Shown here: piece by piece, positions 1 to 5,711 of the stretch
Layout: the number at the start of each line of letters is the position of its first letter
Position numbering within the stretch: the first letter of the stretch is position 1
Source of the DNA: Nitrospirota bacterium
GTDB taxonomy: Bacteria; Nitrospirota; Thermodesulfovibrionia; UBA6902; BMS3Bbin08
DNA length: 7,642 nucleotides
Assembly (NCBI GenBank): GCA_016208845.1
Contig: JACQXH010000084.1
Coordinates: forward strand, 1-7,642
Direction: 5' to 3'
Program-made: the position numbers and the translations under genes
Notes under the pieces: model-generated
The model's database searches: none
Told to the model about the DNA's origin: nothing
Seen by the model: the letters and a program-made list of their open reading frames with translations, nothing else

Positions 1-4
1 TGGA

Positions 5-607
5 TTAATTTTCTTTACCCCGATAAGCCTCAAATATCTCTTCCTTGGTCAGCAGCGGCTTAAAGGGAACTCCCATCGCCTCGATGGCTTCCCTGCCGCC
101 TTCCTGTCTGTCAATAAGCGTAACAACGCCCATGACTTTCAGTCCGCATTGTAAGGCCCTGTCAATGGCCTTTTGAGAAGAGCCGCCTGTTGTAACTACG
201 TCTTCAATTATTAATACCTTGTCGCCTTCCTTCACATGCCCTTCTATCCATAGCATGGTGCCGTGTTTCTTGGGTTCTTTTCTCACGACAAATGCCTCGA
301 GAGGTTCTCCTTTGACATAAGATGTATAGGCAATTGCATTTGCAACAGGGTCAGCCCCGAGCGTAAGGCCGCCGACAGCCTTTACCTTCCACTTTTTTTC
401 TTTTTTTATGAGATCAAATAGTAGATTCCCGATCAGAAACATGCCTTCCGGATTAAGCGTAGCGGGTTTGCAGTTAAAGTAAAAATTGCTTTTCAGTCCG
501 GAGGCAAGGGTAAATGACGGCTCTTTCGTATACTTGAACGAGCGCTTCAGTATTAAATCTATAAGTCTCTGTTTCATTGCCTTGTTCGATAATCTGATAT
601 TTCGCAT
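5..607 (-). CDS. pyrE: Orotate phosphoribosyltransferase
   Basis: Converts orotate and PRPP to orotidine 5'-phosphate, the fifth step of de novo pyrimidine synthesis; cytosolic and normally a dimer. The 200-residue product has the usual family length. It carries the PRPP-binding motif IIEDVVTTGGSS near residues 133-144, with the acidic pair and TTGGS loop intact. The flexible catalytic loop RKEPKKHGT is near residues 109-117, and the N-terminal SGLKSNFYF is typical of bacterial PyrE. I chose the ATG at 607 because AGAGGTG lies just upstream of it. An in-frame GTG at 613 overlaps that ribosome-binding site. A later ATG at 577 would begin MKQRLIDLI, close to where many PyrE proteins start, so the true start is not certain. 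It lies downstream of pgi on the same strand with 247 bp between them, most of it a repeat element, so joint transcription is possible but not shown. The stop codon is within the window. The family assignment is secure. Confidence 0.95.
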   Translation of the reverse strand: MRNIRLSNKAMKQRLIDLILKRSFKYTKEPSFTLASGLKSNFYFNCKPATLNPEGMFLIGNLLFDLIKKEKKWKVKAVGGLTLGADPVANAIAYTSYVKGEPLEAFVVRKEPKKHGTMLWIEGHVKEGDKVLIIEDVVTTGGSSQKAIDRALQCGLKVMGVVTLIDRQEGGREAIEAMGVPFKPLLTKEEIFEAYRGKEN

Positions 608-646
608 ATTCACCTCTTGTTTAATCCAGAAAATACAATTAAAGAT

Positions 647-837
647 ACCACAGAGCGCACAGAGTTAATTTTTATTAAATACTAATCTCTTTAATTCCCG
701 AAGGGTTCTCTGTGTACTCATAAGCTAAGTCGCTTATGTAATTTAAATCTCTTTCTCACAGAAGAGTGCGCAGAGAAAATAAAGATGAACCTTTCTTCTT
801 TTATTATTTTAAAGTCTTTCTCTGTGTCCTCTGTGGT
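647..837. repeat. CACAGAG-type intergenic element with inverted ends
   Basis: The spacer between pgi and pyrE is nearly filled by a roughly 190-bp element. Its left end (647-664, ACCACAGAGCGCACAGAG) matches the reverse complement of its right end (820-837) at 16 of 18 positions. Inside lies a second imperfect inverted pair, CTCTGTGTACTC at 708-719 and GAGTGCGCAGAG at 764-775, matching at 10 of 12. Between these is a perfect 7-bp hairpin at 719-738. The nested layout suggests a folded, MITE-like or REP-like intergenic repeat. It contains no ORF of note and I see no clear target-site duplication. Whether it recurs elsewhere in the genome cannot be told from this window. Confidence 0.65.
719..738. 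repeat. Perfect 7-bp hairpin within the CACAGAG element
   Basis: CATAAGC (719-725) and GCTTATG (732-738) are perfect inverted repeats around a 6-base loop. It sits at the centre of the nested inverted repeats of the element. No U-tract follows on either strand, so it does not look like an intrinsic terminator. Confidence 0.5.
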
Positions 838-854
838 TAACTGCTTTGTTTGAT

Positions 855-1994
855 TTAATTGATCTTATATTTCGACTTCTTCATCTTTCTTCTATATTCC
901 ATAACTTCTTTCTTTTTATCCTCATAACCTTTACGGCCCATTATGCCGTAAGTCAGATTTTTGCCCTCTTCCACGCCGGGCTGGTTAAAGGGGTTTATTT
1001 CATATAGCATTCCGGTTGCAGCTGTTACAAGCTCAAAAAATAAAATGAGCTGTCCCATGTAATAACCGTTTATCTCCTTTATAGTTAATCTCATGCTGGG
1101 CACGCCTGCTTTGGCAAGCGCAAGCTCGGTCCCTTCTCGCTCTGCCCTTATCAGCTCTCCAAGGGTGTGATCTTTCAGATAGCTCAGGGGTTTTATATTT
1201 TCGTCATTTATGGATATATCATCGCCATAATTTTTAATATCAATAAATGTTATTACCTTGTCCTTTGGCCCATCCATCCACATCTGAAGCTGTGAATGCT
1301 GGTCGGTCGTGCCGACTGAAGGATATGGGGTCTGACCTTTGCTGTTTTTCCCGAGACTCTCTGCCCATAGTTGACAGTACCATTCAGAAAATGCCTTGAG
1401 CCTGTCTGAATAAGGCAGGAGCACAGAGATACTTTTCCTTTTCTCCTCTTTCAGCAGGTACATCAGGGCCCCGCACATATATGCGGGGTTTTTCCAGACA
1501 ATAATGTGTTTGGCATAACTGCGTCCGTGAACCTTCTTAAGGGCATTCATAAGTATCAGGAAAGAGGACATTGTTTCAACGGTACTGCCTGATTTAGTAA
1601 CGACATTTACAGTCGTTTTTTTAAGATCGATAATGGACAGGATCGATTTCAGTGTAGCAGGATCAACATTGTCATAGATAAAGATCTTCGGAGAATTACT
1701 CATATTGTAAAAAGGCTTCAGGGCTTCTATTAATGCACGGGGGCCGAGAGCAGACCCGCCAATGCCCAGAAGGAGAAAATATCTGGAGTTCTTTTTTATG
1801 CCGTCTGCCACTGTATTGATCTCACGTGTGTCCTGGTCCGGGAGGTCAAGGAAGTATAATTCCGGAAGGCATCGCTGGGACATATCATCATGGATCATCT
1901 TCAGCCGCCCCTTCAGGGCGTTTATGTTATGGGAATTCAGTCCATTAGCGCCGACTGCTTCTGACATGGAATTTGTAAAATCCAGGGTTATCAT
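855..1994 (-). CDS. pgi: Glucose-6-phosphate isomerase with internal deletion
   Basis: Interconverts glucose 6-phosphate and fructose 6-phosphate in glycolysis and gluconeogenesis; cytosolic. Family motifs, numbered from the ATG, are the SIS-domain glycine loop LLGIGGSALGPRAL (about 75-88), TKSGSTVET (133-141), LWAESLGK with catalytic Glu212, TTDQHSQLQ with His233, and NPFNQPGVEEGK with Lys345. The product is 379 residues, against about 450 for short bacterial enzymes. The shortfall is internal. After HIIV (166) the sequence jumps to WKNPAYM, skipping the usual TDP...GGR[FY]S...PVGL block of about 70 residues, which holds PROSITE signature 1 and the catalytic arginine. The frame is intact on both sides, so this is a clean in-frame loss, real or an assembly artefact. 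Activity is doubtful. The start is the ATG at 1994, four bases after GGAGG; a TTG at 1997 abuts that site. It follows atpI on the same strand, 154 bp away. Confidence 0.9.
   Translation of the reverse strand: MITLDFTNSMSEAVGANGLNSHNINALKGRLKMIHDDMSQRCLPELYFLDLPDQDTREINTVADGIKKNSRYFLLLGIGGSALGPRALIEALKPFYNMSNSPKIFIYDNVDPATLKSILSIIDLKKTTVNVVTKSGSTVETMSSFLILMNALKKVHGRSYAKHIIVWKNPAYMCGALMYLLKEEKRKSISVLLPYSDRLKAFSEWYCQLWAESLGKNSKGQTPYPSVGTTDQHSQLQMWMDGPKDKVITFIDIKNYGDDISINDENIKPLSYLKDHTLGELIRAEREGTELALAKAGVPSMRLTIKEINGYYMGQLILFFELVTAATGMLYEINPFNQPGVEEGKNLTYGIMGRKGYEDKKKEVMEYRRKMKKSKYKIN
1469..1493 (+). terminator. Terminator-like hairpin antisense to pgi
   Basis: On the plus strand, CCCCGCA (1469-1475) and TGCGGGG (1482-1488) form a perfect 7-bp GC-rich stem with a 6-base loop, followed at once by TTTTT (1489-1493). 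This has the form of a rho-independent terminator, but it lies inside pgi on the opposite strand and no plus-strand gene precedes it. It also sits right beside the point where about 70 codons of pgi appear to be missing. It may be chance, an antisense-RNA terminator, or a secondary structure that promoted deletion. Confidence 0.35.
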
Positions 1995-1997
1995 CAA

Positions 1998-2003
1998 TCC
2001 TCC
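1998..2003 (-). promoter_or_regulatory. Ribosome binding site deciding the pgi start
   Basis: On the minus strand GGAGGA is followed by TTGATG. The TTG codon touches the Shine-Dalgarno sequence and has no room for initiation, while the ATG at 1994 has a usable, if short, spacing. This favours the ATG. Confidence 0.6.
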
Positions 2004-2025
2004 AAGAGATTAAAGTAACTACTCG

Positions 2026-2115
2026 GGTTATTTAGATTATTAGTCTGTAGTCTGTTAGCTAAAAGACTACAGACCTATAGACTATTCACCTAAACTCCAA
2101 CAGACTATCTACCTG
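2026..2115 (+). repeat. Heptamer palindromic repeat, copy A
   Basis: This lies in the pgi-atpI spacer. Positions 2043-2074 form a 32-bp palindrome with one mismatched pair: GTCTGTAGTCT, then G, TTAGCTAA, A, then AGACTACAGAC. The motif TAGTCTG and its complement recur in the flanks (2081, 2101). The stretch 2026-2055 matches copy D in reverse complement at 28 of 30 positions. The copy ends at ACCTG (2111-2115), as copy B does. There is no coding potential and no U-tract directly after the stem. Confidence 0.75.
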
Positions 2116-2148
2116 TGTGTTTGCGATTTTTGCATTATATTTTTGATT

Positions 2149-2499
2149 TTATTTTGACTTCGCTGCTTTTATGCCCTCAACAATTATTAAAATGAAAATG
2201 ATCGTAAAACCTATGAGCAGCCCGATAATGTTGATTATTTTATACCAAACAAGCAGAAAAATGGCCGCAAACAACATCAGCAACCTTATCATGTTGAAAA
2301 TCACTGTCCCGGCTGAAGGACTTTCAGAGCCGACAAAACCCTCAACGCTCCTGACTACTCCCCTCAGGTTCAAGATACCGAATATGCCGCCGGCTATAAT
2401 CCCCAGCGGCAATTTCTTCTGTTCAAAAAACGCAGATATTATTGCCGCCGTTATTACAAGAAAAATACTTTTTTTGAAGACGCCCTTAAGAATGTCCAT
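2149..2499 (-). CDS. atpI: ATP synthase subunit I family membrane protein (AtpI-like)
   Basis: A 116-residue, very hydrophobic protein with four predicted membrane segments, roughly residues 7-24, 31-46, 66-84 and 88-108. The second segment, PLGIIAGGIFGILNLRG, with glycines then an N-L-R turn, is typical of the ATP synthase I family (PF03899). Proteins of that family are usually encoded at the head of F1Fo operons and are thought to help assemble the c-ring or supply Mg2+. The gene lies 107 bp downstream of an AtpZ-like gene on the same strand, the usual atpZ-atpI order, which supports the call. However, the next gene is pgi rather than atpB. I see no convincing Shine-Dalgarno before the ATG at 2499 (the preceding bases read TTTTATCTT). 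Identification rests on topology, motif and neighbour, as the family is poorly conserved in sequence. Confidence 0.72.
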   Translation of the reverse strand: MDILKGVFKKSIFLVITAAIISAFFEQKKLPLGIIAGGIFGILNLRGVVRSVEGFVGSESPSAGTVIFNMIRLLMLFAAIFLLVWYKIINIIGLLIGFTIIFILIIVEGIKAAKSK

Positions 2500-2518
2500 A
2501 AGATAAAATTAACTGCAT

Positions 2519-2586
2519 AGGCTGTTTAGGCTATTAGTCTGTAGTCTGTTAGCTAAACGACTAAATACCTACAGACTATCCACCTG
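2519..2586 (+). repeat. Heptamer palindromic repeat, copy B
   Basis: This lies in the atpI-atpZ spacer. TAGTCTGTAG (2535-2544) pairs perfectly with CTACAGACTA (2569-2578), and TTAG/CTAA arms (2549-2552 and 2561-2564) share the same centre. Positions 2542-2586 match copy C (5592-5636) in reverse complement at 44 of 45 bases. Its left half matches copy A through the shared TTAGTCTGTAGTCTGTTAGC-like core. Confidence 0.75.
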
Positions 2587-2606
2587 ACTAGTTCCATTTC
2601 GCCTTT

Positions 2607-2873
2607 TCAATGTTCCGAATTATTATCATTTCCAATCCTTGACGCTATTTTGAATAAATATTTGAAGCCGGCCACAATGCCAAGGATTGTAAGAATTATG
2701 GTGAACCATGGGGATGAATCAAACAGTCTGTCCATTACATAATAACCAAGCGCAAATCCGATAAATGTGCTTATGACAAGATTTATGCCGACTGTGCTTG
2801 CAACTCCAAGGAAACGGAAAAGCTCACTTTTAGTTTTCTTTTCCGGAGACGGTTTCTTCTTCAGGGTTCCCAT
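2607..2873 (-). CDS. atpZ: AtpZ-like F0F1-ATPase accessory protein
   Basis: An 88-residue protein with a lysine-rich N-terminal tail (residues 4-16), two membrane segments (about 24-46 and 55-74) and a polar C-terminus. The pattern GINLVISTFIGFALGYYVMD, then LGIVAGFKYLFKI, fits the AtpZ/'ATPase gene 1' family (PF09527). That family forms a membrane complex with AtpI and is usually encoded first in F1Fo-ATPase operons. It is followed on the same strand by the AtpI-like gene, as expected, and is transcribed away from the Lon-related protease gene across a 302-bp spacer. The start is the ATG at 2873, with only a weak GAGAG upstream. The catalytic and rotor subunit genes are not in this window. 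Family assignment is fairly sure; the precise role (Mg2+ or Ca2+ supply, or assembly) comes from studies elsewhere. Confidence 0.78.
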   Translation of the reverse strand: MGTLKKKPSPEKKTKSELFRFLGVASTVGINLVISTFIGFALGYYVMDRLFDSSPWFTIILTILGIVAGFKYLFKIASRIGNDNNSEH

Positions 2874-3056
2874 GACTCTCAGAAGTTTAACAGAAAGGCA
2901 TAAAAAATGAAATTTAATAAGTTGTTATATGCCAGCAGCTGCTTATTAGGAAAAGATTTTTCAGGCATTAATGCCACATATTACAACTGATTGAATTAAT
3001 TCAGTTAATACTGCGGCTATAGAGATAACATTTAAAAAATTTATTTGGATAAAATA

Positions 3057-3084
3057 ATCCTTGTAAGAATCATTATTCAAGGAT
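3057..3084. promoter_or_regulatory. Operator-like dyad over the protease promoter
   Basis: ATCCTTG (3057-3063) and CAAGGAT (3078-3084) are perfect inverted repeats with a 14-base spacer. The left arm enters the -35 hexamer and the right arm ends at the first base of the -10 hexamer, so a bound dimer would block polymerase. It does not resemble CIRCE. No regulator is identified. Confidence 0.4.
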
Positions 3085-3089
3085 ATAAT
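3061..3089 (+). promoter_or_regulatory. Sigma70-type promoter for the Lon-related protease gene
   Basis: TTGTAA (3061-3066), a 17-bp spacer, then a consensus TATAAT (3084-3089). Transcription would start near 3096, giving a leader of about 80 bases before the ATG at 3176. There is no sign of a sigma32-type promoter. Confidence 0.65.
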
Positions 3090-3161
3090 GTTAACACTAA
3101 AAGAATTAATAGCTTGGGATTGAAAATAACTCCTGGTGCTAAATTTTCAAATGTATTTATT

Positions 3162-3168
3162 AGGGAGG
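3162..3168 (+). promoter_or_regulatory. Strong ribosome binding site for the protease gene
   Basis: AGGGAGG lies seven bases before the ATG at 3176 and fixes the start. Confidence 0.8.
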
Positions 3169-3175
3169 CTATTGC

Positions 3176-5590
3176 ATGTTAAAAAAATTATCCAAAGATG
3201 ATCTTTACCGCTGTTGCAATCCTGATGAACTCTCATTCAAGACCATAGAAGACGTTCCGCTACTTACGGAGACCATCGGGCAGGAAAGGGCCTTAAGCGC
3301 GCTTGATTTTGGTCTGGGAATCGAAGACCACGGCTTCAATATTTATATTCTGGGTGAGAGCGGCACTGGGAAAATGACCACAATAAAGACAATATTGAGT
3401 GAAAAAGCCAAGGACGAGCCGGTTCCTGATGACTGGTGTTATGTCTATAATTTCAAAAATACTGACGAACCTAATGCCGTGAGCCTGCCCCCGGGAACAG
3501 GTCTGATATTCCAGAAGGATATGGAAGAGCTGATAAAGGCCCTCAGGCAGGAAATACCAAAAATATTCGAATCAAAGGAGTACGAAAAACAAAGGACCAA
3601 GATATTCGAAGAATTCCAGAAAACACAGAAAGAGATATTTGCTGATATTGACAAAAAAGCAAAGGAGAAGGACTTTTCTCTCAGAAAGACCGTCAGCGGC
3701 CTGGTCCTCGTTCCTGTGAAAAAAACCGGCGAGGCCCTTGGAGAAGAAGAATACGAGAGCCTGGAGCCAAAGGTGAGAAAAAAGATAGAGGAGATAGGCA
3801 AGGGCCTGCAGGAAAAGCTCGACGACACCATAAGAATAGTAAGGGAAGAAGAAAAGACAGTAAAAGAAAAGATCACCGGCCTTGAACGTCAGGCCGCGCT
3901 TTCATCTGTTGGTCACAGGATCGATGAATTAAGAAGCAAATACAAAAAACACGATGAGATCCTTACATTTCTCGATAATGTCAAGGAGGACATACTTGAG
4001 CACCTGGATGATTTTAAGCCCCAGGAGGAGCAGGCTTCTCCGCTCCCGTTCATGAAGCCCCAGAAAACTGAGCCGTCTTTTGTCCGGTATTTTGTAAATC
4101 TGTGCGTAAACAACCGTGACACAAAAGGGGCGCCAGTTATAATTGAGAGCAATCCGACCTATTACAACCTCTTCGGAAGGATCGAACATAAATTGCAATA
4201 TGGTTTCGCCATGACTGACTTCACTATGATAAAGGCCGGCTCTCTCCAGAGAGCCAATGGCGGCTATCTGATCACAGATGCAATGGACCTCCTGAAAAAT
4301 ATCTTTGTCTATGATGCCATCGAGAGGACTATTAAGGACAAAAAGATAAGGATAGAGGATGTATGGGAGCAATATCGCCTAATATCTTCCGTAACCCTAA
4401 GGCCTGGCGCCATACCTTTTAAGGTTAAGGTCGTGCTGGTAGGGGACCCGAGGTTATATTACATGCTGTATAACCTGGATCCTGAATTCAGAGACCTCTT
4501 TAAGATAAAGGCTGATTTTGATTATCGAATGGAGAGGACGAAGGAAAATCTTCTCAAGTATGCCGGCTTTATCCGTACAAAGTGCATTGAAAAAGGATTA
4601 AAACCCTTTGATTACAGCGCTGTCACCAAGGTGATAGAATACAGCTCAAGACTTGCCGAGCATCAGGACAAGCTTTCTGCAAAGTTTAACGAGGTGGCTG
4701 ACCTCCTGCGCGAGGCTGCTCACTGGGCAAAAAGAGATAATAATGACATTGTCAAGAGAGAGCATGTTGAAAAAGCAGTTGATGAAAGAACTTACAGGGT
4801 CAATAAAGTCGAGAAGAAGATCCTTGAGGCCATCAAAGAGGGCACGATCCTCATGGATACCGAAGGCTCAGTAGTGGGACAGATAAATGGTCTTTCAGTC
4901 CTGGACCTCGGAGACTACAGGTTCGGCACGCCTTCCAGGATCACTGCCAAGACATTCGCCGGGAAGGCAGGCATTGTAAATATAGAGAGAGAGACCAAGA
5001 TGAGCGGCAAGATCCATGAAAAGGCCATATTGATCCTAAGCGCATATCTTGGTGAAAAGTATGCGAGAAAACATCCTCTTTCCCTGTCAGCATCACTTAC
5101 ATTTGAACAGCTTTATGGCGGAGTTGAGGGAGACAGCGCAACATGCGCAGAGATCTATGCCCTGCTGAGCAGCATTGCCGGTGCGCCGATCAGGCAGTCC
5201 ATTGCAATAACAGGCTCCATGAATCAGCATGGCGAGGTACAGCCGATAGGAGGGGTAAATGAAAAAATAGAGGGCTTCTTCGAAGTATGCAAACAGAATG
5301 GACTTGACGGCAGACACGGCGTGATCATCCCAAGGAAAAATGTCAAGCACCTCATGCTGAACAAGGATGTGGTCGAGGCCGTGCAAAATGGAAAATTTAA
5401 CATCCACACCATTGATAACATCGAGGACGGGATAGATATCCTTATGGATCTGCCTGCCGGAGAAATGCAGTCTGACGGTAATTACCCTGAAGGCTCATTG
5501 AATTTCAGGGTTTCTGCCAGACTCCTTGAACTCTCGAAGACTCAGAAGGACAAAGATGAGAACGACAAGAAAAAGGAAGTGAGTAACTAA
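3176..5590 (+). CDS. Lon-related (LonB/COG1067-type) ATP-dependent protease
   Basis: An 804-residue cytosolic protein of the Lon-related AAA_32 plus Lon C-terminal architecture, about the usual length for this group. The N-terminal AAA part has a P-loop GESGTGKMTT (60-69, Lys66), where the usual Ser/Thr after Lys is Met. It is followed by a long charged helical insertion (about 115-280) likely to form coiled coil. The Walker-B-equivalent RANGGYLITDAMDLL (359-373) ends in Asp-Ala rather than Asp-Glu. An arginine-bearing DPEFRDLF (436-442) and SRLAEHQDKLSAKF (491-504) follow. The C-terminal S16 domain has the serine in GDSATCAE (Ser654) and the lysine in GGVNEKIEG (Lys697), 43 residues apart as in E. 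coli Lon (679/722). There are no membrane helices, unlike archaeal LonB. The tail from about 787 is Lys/Asp-rich. It is transcribed alone from its own promoter. Substrates are unknown; whether ATP is truly hydrolysed is open. Confidence 0.9.
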   Translation: MLKKLSKDDLYRCCNPDELSFKTIEDVPLLTETIGQERALSALDFGLGIEDHGFNIYILGESGTGKMTTIKTILSEKAKDEPVPDDWCYVYNFKNTDEPNAVSLPPGTGLIFQKDMEELIKALRQEIPKIFESKEYEKQRTKIFEEFQKTQKEIFADIDKKAKEKDFSLRKTVSGLVLVPVKKTGEALGEEEYESLEPKVRKKIEEIGKGLQEKLDDTIRIVREEEKTVKEKITGLERQAALSSVGHRIDELRSKYKKHDEILTFLDNVKEDILEHLDDFKPQEEQASPLPFMKPQKTEPSFVRYFVNLCVNNRDTKGAPVIIESNPTYYNLFGRIEHKLQYGFAMTDFTMIKAGSLQRANGGYLITDAMDLLKNIFVYDAIERTIKDKKIRIEDVWEQYRLISSVTLRPGAIPFKVKVVLVGDPRLYYMLYNLDPEFRDLFKIKADFDYRMERTKENLLKYAGFIRTKCIEKGLKPFDYSAVTKVIEYSSRLAEHQDKLSAKFNEVADLLREAAHWAKRDNNDIVKREHVEKAVDERTYRVNKVEKKILEAIKEGTILMDTEGSVVGQINGLSVLDLGDYRFGTPSRITAKTFAGKAGIVNIERETKMSGKIHEKAILILSAYLGEKYARKHPLSLSASLTFEQLYGGVEGDSATCAEIYALLSSIAGAPIRQSIAITGSMNQHGEVQPIGGVNEKIEGFFEVCKQNGLDGRHGVIIPRKNVKHLMLNKDVVEAVQNGKFNIHTIDNIEDGIDILMDLPAGEMQSDGNYPEGSLNFRVSARLLELSKTQKDKDENDKKKEVSN

Positions 5591-5591
5591 G

Positions 5592-5650
5592 CAGGTGGAT
5601 AGTCTGTAGGTATTTAGTCTTTTAGCTAACAGACTAATAATCTAAATAAC
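5592..5650 (-). repeat. Heptamer palindromic repeat, copy C (inverted to B)
   Basis: This begins two bases after the protease stop codon. Positions 5592-5636 match the reverse complement of 2542-2586 at 44 of 45 bases (the one difference is at 5620). The rightward flank to 5650 matches the reverse complement of copy A, except that one CAGACTA heptamer is missing, which points to gain and loss of heptamer units. Confidence 0.75.
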
Positions 5651-5655
5651 ATCCT

Positions 5656-5692
5656 ACCTGACAGACTACAGACTAATAGACTAAATAACCTG
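5656..5692 (-). repeat. Heptamer repeat, partial copy D
   Basis: A half-length copy directly beside copy C. ACAGACTACAGACTA starts at 5661, and 5661-5690 matches the reverse complement of 2026-2055 at 28 of 30. It is bounded by ACCTG (5656-5660) and CCTG (5689-5692). Together C and D fill nearly the whole spacer before the heptosyltransferase gene. Confidence 0.65.
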
Positions 5693-5711
5693 CGTATTTA
5701 TAAAATAAATA

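Larger units (their letters stand above)
2874..3175. other. Divergent intergenic region with clustered palindromes
   Basis: The 302 bp between the divergent atpZ-like and protease genes hold no ORF. They do contain several exact palindromes: AGCAGCTGCT (2934-2943), GGCATTAATGCC (2964-2975) and TGAATTAATTCA (2992-3003). The last overlaps a wider pair, AACTGA (2985-2990) and TCAGTT (3001-3006). Further right is the promoter and dyad described separately. The palindromes are the sort of shape bound by dimeric regulators, but no known operator was recognised. A minus-strand promoter for atpZ was not clear; TATAAC (complement of 2924-2929) has only a poor -35 partner. Confidence 0.5.

Noticed and set aside
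486..668. Plus-strand ORF of 60 codons overlapping the pyrE start and the CACAGAG element
   Set aside because: It mostly mirrors pyrE in another frame and ends in repeat sequence, with no ribosome-binding site.
647..837. Insertion sequence between pgi and pyrE
   Set aside because: It has inverted ends but no transposase ORF and no clear target duplication, so it is reported only as a repeat element.
2171..2506. Plus-strand ORF of 111 codons opposite the AtpI-like gene
   Set aside because: It is the antisense shadow of a hydrophobic protein. The minus-strand product has four membrane segments and family motifs, and the plus-strand product has no recognisable features.
3445..4372. Long minus-strand ORFs (143, 79 and 147 codons) opposite the protease gene
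   Set aside because: They lie wholly inside a gene with clear family motifs, overlap one another, have no convincing ribosome-binding sites and encode serine/phenylalanine-rich shadow peptides.
5592..5692. CRISPR array from the repeated CAGACTA units
   Set aside because: There are no regular repeats with unique spacers of constant length, and no cas genes. The copies are palindromic and in both orientations.
5592..5692. Intrinsic terminator after the protease gene
   Set aside because: The inverted repeats are AT-rich and are not followed by a U-tract, so they do not meet the usual terminator form, although they could still affect transcript ends.
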